Below are positions 1 through 7,399 of a stretch of 64,000 nt of DNA, piece after piece. Under the pieces are notes generated by a model, which was not told where the DNA came from, did no database searches, and saw only the letters and a program-made list of their open reading frames with translations. Every line of letters starts with the position of its first letter. Position 1 is the first letter of the stretch. This DNA comes from Aquimarina mytili. Lineage in GTDB: Bacteria; Bacteroidota; Bacteroidia; Flavobacteriales; Flavobacteriaceae. The stretch is taken from the NCBI RefSeq assembly GCF_016735115.1, contig NZ_JAERQJ010000007.1, forward strand, positions 62,001 through 126,000, in the 5' to 3' direction. The position numbers were made by a program, and so were the translations under genes.

Positions 1-1
1 T

Positions 2-868
2 GGCGGGCATGTTATTATTAGGGGAAACCCTAATATGTGGACTTTATATCATCTTAAATTTAAACGTCATTTAAAAGCAGGACATGGGGCACACGGAAGC
101 AAAAGTAGAAGTACCGGAGCCGATGGAGAAGATGTTTATGTCGATGTGCCTTTAGGAACTGTAATTCGTGATACTGAGACACAAAGTATAATTAAAGAAA
201 TCACAGAAGAAGGACAAGAATATATTGCTGCAGAAGGAGGTATGGGAGGCCGCGGAAATTGGCATTTTAAAAGCCCAACAAACCAAACTCCACGATATGC
301 ACAACCTGGAATAGAAGGACAAGAATGTGATATTACTTTAGAGCTTAAAGTTTTGGCTGATGTTGGCTTGGTTGGATTCCCGAATGCTGGAAAATCTACA
401 CTTTTATCAGTAGTTACAGCCGCAAAGCCAAAAATTGCCGATTATGAGTTTACAACACTAAAACCTAACCTGGGTATAGTCGAATATCGCAATTTTCAAA
501 CTTTTGTGATGGCAGATATACCTGGTATTATCGAAGGTGCTGCCGAAGGAAAAGGTATTGGACATCGTTTTTTACGTCATATAGAGCGTAATTCAACATT
601 ATTGTTTTTAATCCCTGCAGATGCGCCAGATATAGTTGAGCAATATGAAATTCTTCTAGATGAATTACGTCGCTATAATCCAGATCTTTTGGATAAAGAA
701 CGACTTATAGCGATCTCAAAATGTGATATGCTGGATGATGAATTAAAAGAAGAGCTAAAAACGGAACTGGATCAACAACTTAATGTATCTTATGTATTTA
801 TTTCTTCTGTAGCTCAACAAGGATTGCAAGAACTAAAAGATAGACTCTGGAAAATGCTGAATGTATAA
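2..868 (+). CDS. obgE: GTPase ObgE/CgtA (5' end cut by window)
   Basis: Obg-family GTPase that acts in late assembly of the large ribosomal subunit and in stress control. The reading frame is already open at base 2, so the N-terminus lies outside the window and the first ATG at 35 is internal. The visible 288 residues start inside the glycine-rich Obg fold ([18 protein letters not shown]). They continue into a G domain with P-loop [10 protein letters not shown]3 region [20 protein letters not shown]4 SKCD in place of the usual NKxD, and G5-like ISSVAQQ. No long C-terminal extension follows the G domain, as is common in Bacteroidota. The identification rests on clear family motifs. Confidence 0.97.
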   Translation, partial: GGHVIIRGNPNMWTLYHLKFKRHLKAGHGAHGSKSRSTGADGEDVYVDVPLGTVIRDTETQSIIKEITEEGQEYIAAEGGMGGRGNWHFKSPTNQTPRYAQPGIEGQECDITLELKVLADVGLVGFPNAGKSTLLSVVTAAKPKIADYEFTTLKPNLGIVEYRNFQTFVMADIPGIIEGAAEGKGIGHRFLRHIERNSTLLFLIPADAPDIVEQYEILLDELRRYNPDLLDKERLIAISKCDMLDDELKEELKTELDQQLNVSYVFISSVAQQGLQELKDRLWKMLNV

Positions 869-886
869 TTTACCTATAGATAATTA

Positions 887-1207
887 TTATACAGAGTATC
901 CTTGTTTTAATAGTCCTTCTCCAGCTTCAGGATGTCTTTTCAGGTATACAGCTACAAAAGGGCAAAGAGGAACCAGTTGATATTTTTTTTCTCGAATATA
1001 TTCTAGTGCTTTTTTTATCATAGCACTCCCCAGTCCTTTACCTTCTAAAGATCTGGGGACTTCGGTGTGTGTTAGGTATATTGAATTTTCTTTAGCTAGA
1101 ATATACTCTATAAATGCAATTTCATTTTCAACATGAAGCTCAAAACGTTTTTTAGGACTCTCTGTGTTATTGATCAATTGCAATTTTGACCAGTCTTTTT
1201 TTTCCAT
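887..1207 (-). CDS. Small GNAT-family N-acetyltransferase (YjdJ-like)
   Basis: A 106-residue protein with the acetyl-CoA pyrophosphate-binding signature GKGLGSAMIKKALEYIR. This is followed by a conserved segment with a proline and cysteine (VPLCPFVAVYLKRHPE), typical of the short COG2388/YjdJ-type GNAT proteins. These are minimal acetyltransferases whose substrates are mostly unknown. It converges on obgE with an 18-nt gap and is the last gene of a minus-strand run from the Crp-type regulator; a 66-nt gap separates it from doxX, so co-transcription is possible but not shown. Family is fairly sure, function unknown. Confidence 0.85.
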   Translation of the reverse strand: MEKKDWSKLQLINNTESPKKRFELHVENEIAFIEYILAKENSIYLTHTEVPRSLEGKGLGSAMIKKALEYIREKKYQLVPLCPFVAVYLKRHPEAGEGLLKQGYSV

Positions 1208-1273
1208 ATGAAAAAGTATATGTCTAAATATAAATTATTCGCTAATTTTTATACCTTAAAAGAAGGTTAAAGT

Positions 1274-1702
1274 TCACCTATTATCATTGAATAAAACATC
1301 AATCTCAAGATATTTTTGTTTGATCAAACTTAAACCAAATCCAGCTGCAGAAGCTGTAAATACCGAATAATCAAATGGAGCTTTAATGCCTATGGTAAAT
1401 GTCATTGCTAATCCAAAAAGCAGTAATATATATCCACTTAACCGTGCAAAAAGTGATGTTTTAAAGCCAATAATCAAAAATATTGCTAATAAAACTTCTA
1501 TAAATGTAACAACAATTCCAATCGGGTTAATAAAACTATCTGGAAACCAGGGGTTAAGTAATTTTGTATACACCAGAAAATTTGCCCAGTTTCCCCAGGC
1601 AGAGATTTCTTCTGGCCATAATCCTAATCGATCTGCAACCGCCGATAAAAAGCTAAAAGCTATGCTTGCTCTAAGAAAGAGTTTATAATAAATTATCTTC
1701 AT
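1274..1702 (-). CDS. DoxX-family membrane protein
   Basis: A 142-residue integral membrane protein with about four hydrophobic segments and the DoxX-like pattern (LRASIAFSFLSAVADRLGLW near the N-terminus, a WGNWANFL segment, then IEVLLAIFLIIGF). DoxX relatives often occur with redox or thiol enzymes and are proposed to work in electron transfer or membrane redox stress; none of that is proven here. It starts 15 nt after the stop of the AhpD-like gene, so the two are probably one transcript. Confidence 0.85.
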   Translation of the reverse strand: MKIIYYKLFLRASIAFSFLSAVADRLGLWPEEISAWGNWANFLVYTKLLNPWFPDSFINPIGIVVTFIEVLLAIFLIIGFKTSLFARLSGYILLLFGLAMTFTIGIKAPFDYSVFTASAAGFGLSLIKQKYLEIDVLFNDNR

Positions 1703-1717
1703 CCGCTGGGTTGTTTA

Positions 1718-2170
1718 TTAATCTTGAGAAGGGATTGGTGTTAACAATGTGGCTCGTCCAATTCTGTTCCAAACATTAATACAGCAAATTGCCATGATAA
1801 TATCTGATACCTTTTCTTTACCAAAAAGTGTAATAGCCTTTTGGTATAGTTCATCTTGTAACCCTGAAATAGTAATATTAGTTATCTGTTCGGTCATTTC
1901 TAGAATGATTTGTTCTTCATTGGAAAAAAAAGGAGATTCTCTCCACACAGAAAGGGCATGTATTCGATATTGTTTTTCTCCTTTTTCTACTGCTTCTTTA
2001 ATATGCATTTGTATACAATACGCGCAACCATTAATTTGTGAAGCTCTTATCTGAAGTAATAAAAACTCTGTTGACGTTAATGAGCTATTTTTAATCGTAT
2101 TGTAGAGGTCATAAATAGGTTTATAGGCATTAGGATTGACCTCGTTGATACTTATTCTTTTTGTATTCAT
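1718..2170 (-). CDS. AhpD-like carboxymuconolactone decarboxylase family protein
   Basis: A 150-residue alpha-helical protein carrying the AhpD-type redox motif C49-A-Y-C52 with a nearby histidine (H56, in CAYCIQMH). Members of this family act as small peroxidases or disulfide reductases, or have unknown roles. The sequence shows both cysteines needed for a redox-active pair. It lies 75 nt downstream of the Crp/Fnr-type gene and 15 nt upstream of doxX, suggesting a redox-stress unit controlled by that regulator (inference). Confidence 0.9.
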   Translation of the reverse strand: MNTKRISINEVNPNAYKPIYDLYNTIKNSSLTSTEFLLLQIRASQINGCAYCIQMHIKEAVEKGEKQYRIHALSVWRESPFFSNEEQIILEMTEQITNITISGLQDELYQKAITLFGKEKVSDIIMAICCINVWNRIGRATLLTPIPSQD

Positions 2171-2245
2171 GTCTTATTTTTTAATTGTTTAAGACAAAAT
2201 TCTACATTAAGAACTAGTAAAAAGTTAATCTAGATTAAGAAATAG

Positions 2246-2821
2246 TCACTGTTTTTTTTTGCGCCTAATTTTGCTAAGAAATTCTGGAGTAAATCCTAAG
2301 TAAGATGCCAACATATATTGTGGCACACGCTGTACAAAATCGGGATTATGTTCATTAAAAACAGTGTAGAGTTCTTCGCCTGATAAATTATACATAAACT
2401 GAATTCTGCGTTGATCAGCAATTCTAACTTTTTCTAATATAATTCTAAAGTAGCGATTTAACTCTAAAGAATCTCGCAAGATATGATCAAGGTTTGATTT
2501 GCTGATTTTTAAGACTTTTGAATCCTCTGCTGCTTGAATATTTAACTCTGAAATTGTTTGATTGATGAAGCTGTCAAAATTAGTGAGCCACCAATCTTCA
2601 ATTCCAAAATTAACGACTTTTTCTACCCCTTTTCTATCGATAAAAAACGATCTAAAACAACCTTTTAAGATAAAATATTGGTATTTGCAATAGTGTCCTT
2701 CTTTTAAAAGATAATCTCTGTTTTTAATATCTTCGAGCTCCATTAAATTTAGAAAAGACTGAAGCTCGTTATCAGGAGGAGTAACAAATTTTAGAATATG
2801 ATTTTTGAGCTGGTCTGTCAT
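2246..2821 (-). CDS. Crp/Fnr-family transcriptional regulator
   Basis: A 191-residue protein with an N-terminal cyclic-nucleotide-binding-like beta roll (residues ~25-115, including LLKEGHYCKYQYFILKG) and a C-terminal helix-turn-helix (QYMLASYLGFTPEFLSKIRR, ~168-187). It lacks the N-terminal cysteine cluster of true Fnr, so oxygen sensing through an Fe-S centre is unlikely. This short form is common in Flavobacteria and usually has no known ligand. It is the first gene before the ahpD-like and doxX genes on the same strand. A match to the -7 box, TAACTTTG, lies on the minus strand at 2858-2865, about 37 nt before the start, but without a well-spaced TTG. Confidence 0.9.
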   Translation of the reverse strand: MTDQLKNHILKFVTPPDNELQSFLNLMELEDIKNRDYLLKEGHYCKYQYFILKGCFRSFFIDRKGVEKVVNFGIEDWWLTNFDSFINQTISELNIQAAEDSKVLKISKSNLDHILRDSLELNRYFRIILEKVRIADQRRIQFMYNLSGEELYTVFNEHNPDFVQRVPQYMLASYLGFTPEFLSKIRRKKKQ

Positions 2822-2862
2822 TGTTCTAAAGGAAAGTATTTAGAGTAATAATTATGACAAAG

Positions 2863-3954
2863 TTATTTTTCTTTTTTTAAGATTAAAAATTCATCATCCA
2901 TAACATTGCCTGTTAAAATTAAATCTTCAAATATTGCTGCACTACTAGAGCCAGACATCACATTTCCATCTTCAACATAAATTTTCTGAACTAAATAATC
3001 ATTTTTGCCATGATATTGTACTTTAATTACTTCTGAAGGTGCAGTGGGTTTTTTTCCTTGTGCATATGCTTTAAATCGTAATAGGTTTGGATGTGCGCCA
3101 CTCCACAAGTTTCCTTCCGAGTCAATTTCAATATTATCTACTCCTGTACCACAAGGTATATCCTCTATAAATTCTAATAATCCATCTGCATTTCTTGAGA
3201 ATACTTTAATTTCAAACCCTCGGGGTGAGGCTACATAGAGTAAATTTCGTTTGGGGTCAAAATTGATTCCGTTTGCATAAGCGATACCTTTTGCAGCTTC
3301 AGTGAATTTTTCGCCATCAAAATAAACTACATTAGATACCGATAGGCCACCATACTCTTCAAAGAATTTGCCGATTCCTTTAGTATATCCATGATCATTG
3401 GTAACATAAAACTTGTTTTCATCGATTAAAACAATATCATTTGGACTTATTAATGAAGGATCGGTTATAGATTTTTCAAAAATTAGAGTATTATCATCTA
3501 GTGTAAATACTTCAATAGAATGACCATTAAGGGTATGATTGATAGCCATTATTCTGTAGGTACTATCCTTTTTTATCATAGAAATGCCATGAGGAGCGAA
3601 GGGTTTTTTAAAAGAACTGGTAAGATGTGTGATATCAAAGTTTCCATTCTTCAATTCAATAGTGTATAGCCCTCCTTTTTCTTCTTCTTTAGGAGGATAA
3701 ACCAATCTTTTTGTAGAGGATATTAATGCAAAACCATCGCTGTTGCTAACAGTAATATCTTCAGCACCCGGAAGGGCTATTTTTTTTACAATTTTACCAT
3801 CAAATTGATATTCAATTGTTCTAAAAAAACCTGTTGAAATAACGGTATGGGAAACAAAGAGAATAATTAAGACTAAAATAAGAAGAGCGATTCTTTTAGC
3901 TAAGCGCATAAGTGTTTTGTTGAATTCGTATCTAAGATACCAAATTAATCCCAT
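2863..3954 (-). CDS. Paraoxonase/arylesterase-like (PON-family) calcium lactonase
   Basis: A 363-residue six-bladed beta-propeller hydrolase with an N-terminal membrane anchor (~20-40). The calcium ligands of serum paraoxonase can be traced: E65-D66 (GAEDITV), N172 (SPNDIV), N228 (YANGINF) and D273-N274 (VDNIEID). So can the catalytic histidines, H122 (PHGIS) and H140 (INHTLNG). Family members hydrolyse lactones, including acyl-homoserine lactones, and some aryl esters; the substrate here is not known. An alternative start at 3909 (Met16) would place the anchor directly at the N-terminus and is about as likely as the one given. The gene ends 41 nt before the Crp-like gene on the same strand. 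Confidence 0.85.
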   Translation of the reverse strand: MGLIWYLRYEFNKTLMRLAKRIALLILVLIILFVSHTVISTGFFRTIEYQFDGKIVKKIALPGAEDITVSNSDGFALISSTKRLVYPPKEEEKGGLYTIELKNGNFDITHLTSSFKKPFAPHGISMIKKDSTYRIMAINHTLNGHSIEVFTLDDNTLIFEKSITDPSLISPNDIVLIDENKFYVTNDHGYTKGIGKFFEEYGGLSVSNVVYFDGEKFTEAAKGIAYANGINFDPKRNLLYVASPRGFEIKVFSRNADGLLEFIEDIPCGTGVDNIEIDSEGNLWSGAHPNLLRFKAYAQGKKPTAPSEVIKVQYHGKNDYLVQKIYVEDGNVMSGSSSAAIFEDLILTGNVMDDEFLILKKEK

Positions 3955-4087
3955 TTAAAAGGAGGTTTGATTTGCAAGAGGTTAAAGCTATATATTGACT
4001 TTTTGTTAACATTTTTTAACCAAAAGTTACCATAGGAAAATAGATTTCTTGCGTTACTATTATCTAAAGACTGAAAAACCCTCAAAA

Positions 4088-4699
4088 ATGAAAATTAGAA
4101 CTGTATTAGCTGCTTTTTCTTTGTCTGTATTTGTCCTTGTTACATCATGTAATGACAGCGATAAATATATTGTTACTAAGGATGAAAATGGAAAATTAAT
4201 AGCACAGAAAATACCCGAAAATGGAGTTGTTGAAAAGGCTGAAGAAAAGGTTCCTACCATAACCGAATTTATATCAACCGATAAAGGATTTTCTAAATTT
4301 ACCGAAGCGCTAAAAGTATCAGAGGTATACGATGCTTTAAACGAAGAAGGACCATATACCATATTTGCTCCAATAAATTCGGCCTTTGAAAGTTCTTCTC
4401 GTGCATCGTTAGAAAAGTTGTTAAAGCCAGAACATAAGGAACAACTTGTTGATGTTCTAAAATATCACATTATTCCAAGTAGGATTACAAAAGAGGATAT
4501 TATCACGGCTATTAATGAAGGAAGAGGAAGTGTTCCATTAAAAACGTTAGGAGGAAACTTACTTACGGCTTCTTTAAAAGGAGGTAGCGTGTTTTTGATT
4601 GATGAAATGGGTAATGGAGGTAGATTGATCACCACAGATGTTGAAGCATCGAATGGGTATATTAATACTATCGATAATGTGATGATCCCTAAGAAATAA
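4088..4699 (+). CDS. Fasciclin (FAS1) domain lipoprotein
   Basis: A 203-residue lipoprotein. I chose the ATG at 4088 because it begins directly with a lipoprotein signal peptide (MKIRTVLAAF...LVTSC, lipidated Cys21); a longer reading from 4049 would put 13 polar residues in front. After the cysteine comes NDSDK, which may act as a surface-export signal. A single FAS1 domain fills residues ~60-200 (GFSKFTEALKVSEVYDAL, then GPYTIFAPINSAFE, YHIIP and the final ASNGYINTIDNVMIP). FAS1 domains mediate adhesion or matrix binding. It is a single-gene unit followed by a strong terminator. Confidence 0.92.
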   Translation: MKIRTVLAAFSLSVFVLVTSCNDSDKYIVTKDENGKLIAQKIPENGVVEKAEEKVPTITEFISTDKGFSKFTEALKVSEVYDALNEEGPYTIFAPINSAFESSSRASLEKLLKPEHKEQLVDVLKYHIIPSRITKEDIITAINEGRGSVPLKTLGGNLLTASLKGGSVFLIDEMGNGGRLITTDVEASNGYINTIDNVMIPKK

Positions 4700-4720
4700 C
4701 GATATTTATCTATTGAAACA

Positions 4721-4757
4721 AAAAACGGAAGTAAAAGCGCTTCCGTTTTTTGTTTTT
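4721..4757 (+). terminator. Rho-independent terminator after the FAS1 gene
   Basis: A perfect 11-bp stem (4721-4731 with 4740-4750) encloses an 8-nt loop. The right arm runs into a T-rich tract. The A-rich left side means it could also terminate the convergent minus-strand gene ending at 4757. Confidence 0.9.
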
Positions 4758-6214
4758 TATAGTTTTAAAGTATTGGTTTTTATAAAAAAAGTTTTTTGTG
4801 TTTTGGAGTAAAAAATAGATCTAATAGAACGAGATGAAAAAGCAACAGAAGCATGTTTAGAATCTCTATTCTTTTCAATTATTTTCAAGTAAAAATCTTT
4901 ATCTACCTCTTTTCTTTTTGTTTCTGTTTTTGCATCTTTTAGGGGAGTAAAATTTTCGTCAAAAACCAAGTCTATTGAAATGTCCTCTTTTTTTAGATCT
5001 AAAAATGCAAGATCCTCATAAAAATCAGGATTAGGACCAAACCTAGGCATGTTATTGATATTTTGGTTCATTAATTGCTGTTGTTGCATCATTTGGTTTT
5101 GCCACATCCAATGATGAAACCACCAATCATGATGATAATTGTAGGTGTTGACATTAATAAAATCAAATCGCACCACCATTTTGTCTTCAATAGATTTGTT
5201 TACTGTAATAGTTGCGCGGTTCTGAGACCATGAAACTTTTTGAGAAAGTTTATTAAGATTTTCCGAGCCAATAAAATCTTTTAAGTCTTCTTGAAGAGAT
5301 GCATGATATTGTTTCTCTCCTGTTACTATATCAAAAACTTCAAGAGACATTCCATTTTTATCTTTTAAGACAATGAATATTTTCTTGTCATATATAAATG
5401 TGTTGATATTCTTTATTTTATGATCACTTAAATTTCCAAACGTAGTAAACTTCAATTTTCCAAGATCCATGAGATCTATGGTCATCATGTCTACTATTTG
5501 ATTTTTTTTATCTACAGTATCAAAGAACAGAAGATTATCATCAAAATATAATTTGGTAGCCGCTACAGAACCATTTTTAACATATTCGTTGGTATTTACA
5601 TATTGAACATTATCTGAGAAAATTGAATTAAAAAGTTCTAGTTCTTCTTTTTTTGCCTCAATCTTTAACTCTTCGATATTTTGAGAATTCTTTAACTGAG
5701 AAATCTCCAATTTAGCATCATGTTTATGTAAAATAATAGTTTTATTCGGTAATCGTATTATAGTGCTAGAATCATCAAAACCTTCAATTATTTTTTGAGT
5801 AGACTTTTTTGTGACGAGATCAAAATCAATAATGACAAGTTCTTTTAACGGTTTTGTTCTACTTTTTTGATAAGGTTTGTAAAATTTCTTAAGAAGGACT
5901 AAAGTCAAGGTATTATCATTGCGATGAAATGAAATCACTGAAGGAGCAGAGAACTCAAACAGTACATATTCAAACTCAATAATAGAGTCGTCTTTATCTA
6001 TAAAAAAAGGTTTAAGACCGAATTTCTTTAATGATTTATCTTTAAACGTAATAAGATGAATTGATGACTCCTGATTTATGTCACCAGAGAATGTACTTTC
6101 GATTTTTTGACTCTTTTCAGGTTTGAAAGAGATTTCTCCTGCAAAACTAGTTCCAGAAAGGAACGAGAAAACAGCGAATAATAAACATATTTGTTTGAAT
6201 ATAGGATTCATCAA
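4757..6214 (-). CDS. Hypothetical secreted protein with His/Trp/Met/Gln-rich segment
   Basis: I do not recognise this 485-residue protein. It has a signal peptide (first ~25 residues, cut near SFAGE) and no lipobox. Most of the sequence has alternating hydrophobic beta-strand patterns and many lysines. About residues 352-390 form an unusual tract (HHDWWFHHWMWQNQMMQQQ, then LMNQNINNMP) rich in His, Trp, Met, Gln and Asn. A surface or periplasmic beta-rich protein is likely. A separate transcript is plausible because the next upstream minus-strand gene ends 50 nt away. No function is assigned. Confidence 0.75.
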   Translation of the reverse strand: MMNPIFKQICLLFAVFSFLSGTSFAGEISFKPEKSQKIESTFSGDINQESSIHLITFKDKSLKKFGLKPFFIDKDDSIIEFEYVLFEFSAPSVISFHRNDNTLTLVLLKKFYKPYQKSRTKPLKELVIIDFDLVTKKSTQKIIEGFDDSSTIIRLPNKTIILHKHDAKLEISQLKNSQNIEELKIEAKKEELELFNSIFSDNVQYVNTNEYVKNGSVAATKLYFDDNLLFFDTVDKKNQIVDMMTIDLMDLGKLKFTTFGNLSDHKIKNINTFIYDKKIFIVLKDKNGMSLEVFDIVTGEKQYHASLQEDLKDFIGSENLNKLSQKVSWSQNRATITVNKSIEDKMVVRFDFINVNTYNYHHDWWFHHWMWQNQMMQQQQLMNQNINNMPRFGPNPDFYEDLAFLDLKKEDISIDLVFDENFTPLKDAKTETKRKEVDKDFYLKIIEKNRDSKHASVAFSSRSIRSIFYSKTQKTFFIKTNTLKL

Positions 6215-6264
6215 TAGTATAATTTAAATATAGATGCAAGAATAATAAAATATATCGAAATGAT

Positions 6265-6915
6265 CTATTTTGTATGTATACTAAGTAACCCAAAATCAAA
6301 AGGTGTCCATACACAAGCTTTAATGTCACTTTCTTTTAGTGCTGTATTTACCCAGGTATTACATGTTCTAAAACAATGATAATTTCCGATAGCTTCATAG
6401 AAGTCGTCACTTTTGTAATACCCTAATCCAGGAAGTAGTATTTTTTTTCCTTTATCATCTAAACGAAATGCAGTATCGATATACGTATTTATTTTATCAA
6501 GTTGAGCCTGGCTAACTTGTATTTCTACCCAATCCTTTTGAATCTCTCGATATCTTGTTACATGAAGTAGTGTTGAACTATTAATAAATAAGGCGCGAAA
6601 TCCATTAACAAAGGTAAGATCGGCCCATGTTGGCGTCTCTACATAAAAGTTTTTGTCTCCCCAGCCAAAAGAAAAAAACTGTGCTTCGGGATTGTATACT
6701 TGTCCTTTAAGAATACTACTATTTAATTCGTCTTTATGAAGAATGATTTCTAAATGAACACCATTGGAACTTAAATAGATATTATATTTTTTCTCGGTAA
6801 GATCCTGATCATTATTCACAGTAATGTAGGTTAACATCATAGAAAATACAAAATAAGTAACCGGGATAAAAAGGATGATGATTAGAGGTCTTACTATTTT
6901 CTTTATAATCTGCAT
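6265..6915 (-). CDS. TIGR02117/DUF2459 family membrane-anchored protein
   Basis: A 216-residue protein with one N-terminal transmembrane segment (IIILFIPVTYFVFSMML). Conserved blocks of the DUF2459/TIGR02117 family follow: SSNGVHLEIILH, FSFGWGDKNFY and, near the C-terminus, CFRTCNTWVN. The pairing of a conserved histidine with a CNTW cysteine suggests a hydrolase of cysteine-protease type, but this is not established for the family. The upstream side faces the repeat-rich non-coding stretch that begins at 6916. Confidence 0.8.
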   Translation of the reverse strand: MQIIKKIVRPLIIILFIPVTYFVFSMMLTYITVNNDQDLTEKKYNIYLSSNGVHLEIILHKDELNSSILKGQVYNPEAQFFSFGWGDKNFYVETPTWADLTFVNGFRALFINSSTLLHVTRYREIQKDWVEIQVSQAQLDKINTYIDTAFRLDDKGKKILLPGLGYYKSDDFYEAIGNYHCFRTCNTWVNTALKESDIKACVWTPFDFGLLSIHTK

Positions 6916-6994
6916 GATTGAGAATGAATTTATGTTCTAAAATACTAAAAACTATTTTTTATTTTGATGAAAAATTGATGGTGCAGGTACTTTG

Positions 6995-7037
6995 GAAGTC
7001 CAGGGGGGGTACTTACATAAGTACCCCCCTGGACTTC
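6995..7037. repeat. Near-perfect GC-rich hairpin
   Basis: The arms 6995-7014 and 7019-7037 pair over 19 bp with one extra G in the run of seven on the left, leaving a 4-nt loop. The arms carry a run of 7 G against 6 C, which is extreme in this AT-rich chromosome. No T tract follows on either strand, so it does not look like a normal terminator. It directly precedes the 21-bp tandem array. Confidence 0.85.
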
Positions 7038-7051
7038 ATGAAGTGGGTACT

Positions 7052-7219
7052 CCCACTAAATTTGTTAAAAAACCCGGTAGATTACTGGGTAGGGGTACTT
7101 CAATTGTTAAAGTTTCCTGTAAGTTCGTCAGTTGGCCCGGTAGATTTGCGAGTCGTCGTGGTAACTTTGTCAGTTTACCCACTTCGTTTGCAAGTCGATG
7201 CCCTAGATTTGCAGGTTAG
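7052..7219 (+). repeat. Eight degenerate tandem copies of a 21-bp unit
   Basis: The segment divides exactly into eight 21-bp units starting at 7052, 7073, 7094, 7115, 7136, 7157, 7178 and 7199. Columns 6 and 11 are T in all eight. The core of columns 4-18 approximates RSTANNTTTGYNAGT. The period shows as a heptapeptide pattern in two frames (for example PGRFASR, RGNFVSL, PTSFASR), but no convincing gene signals accompany either frame, so I treat it as non-coding. Four units contain an exact TAnnTTTG. Upstream phases back to 6989 are more diverged and merge with the hairpin. Confidence 0.85.
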
Positions 7220-7288
7220 TCTACAATTTTCGGAGGTTTATGTGTTTTTTTGAGCATATACCATCTTAATCAGTTATGCGTTTTGATG

Positions 7289-7389
7289 TTTTTAATCTAA
7301 AACCCTATTCTCGATAGTTCTACTGAGCTTGTCGAAGTACATTTTTCCTAAGGTCGAAATACTCGAATTGACGGGTTTTAGATTAAAAA
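7289..7389. repeat. 17-bp inverted repeat enclosing a REP-like core
   Basis: The arms 7289-7305 and 7373-7389 are perfect inverse complements. The 67-nt interior includes ACTGAGC-TT-GTCGAAGT at 7322-7338. That sequence recurs with one extra base at 39960-39977, so it is probably a dispersed palindromic-type repeat. The element sits 10 nt after the stop of the alpha-2-macroglobulin gene on the minus strand and may act in transcript 3'-end formation, although no T run follows. Confidence 0.75.
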
Positions 7390-7399
7390 AACATGGATA

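Noticed and set aside
6918..7253. Two overlapping plus-strand open frames across the repeat region
   Set aside because: Both simply read the 21-bp array in different frames; the heptapeptide pattern is a by-product of the period, and neither has a credible start or family.
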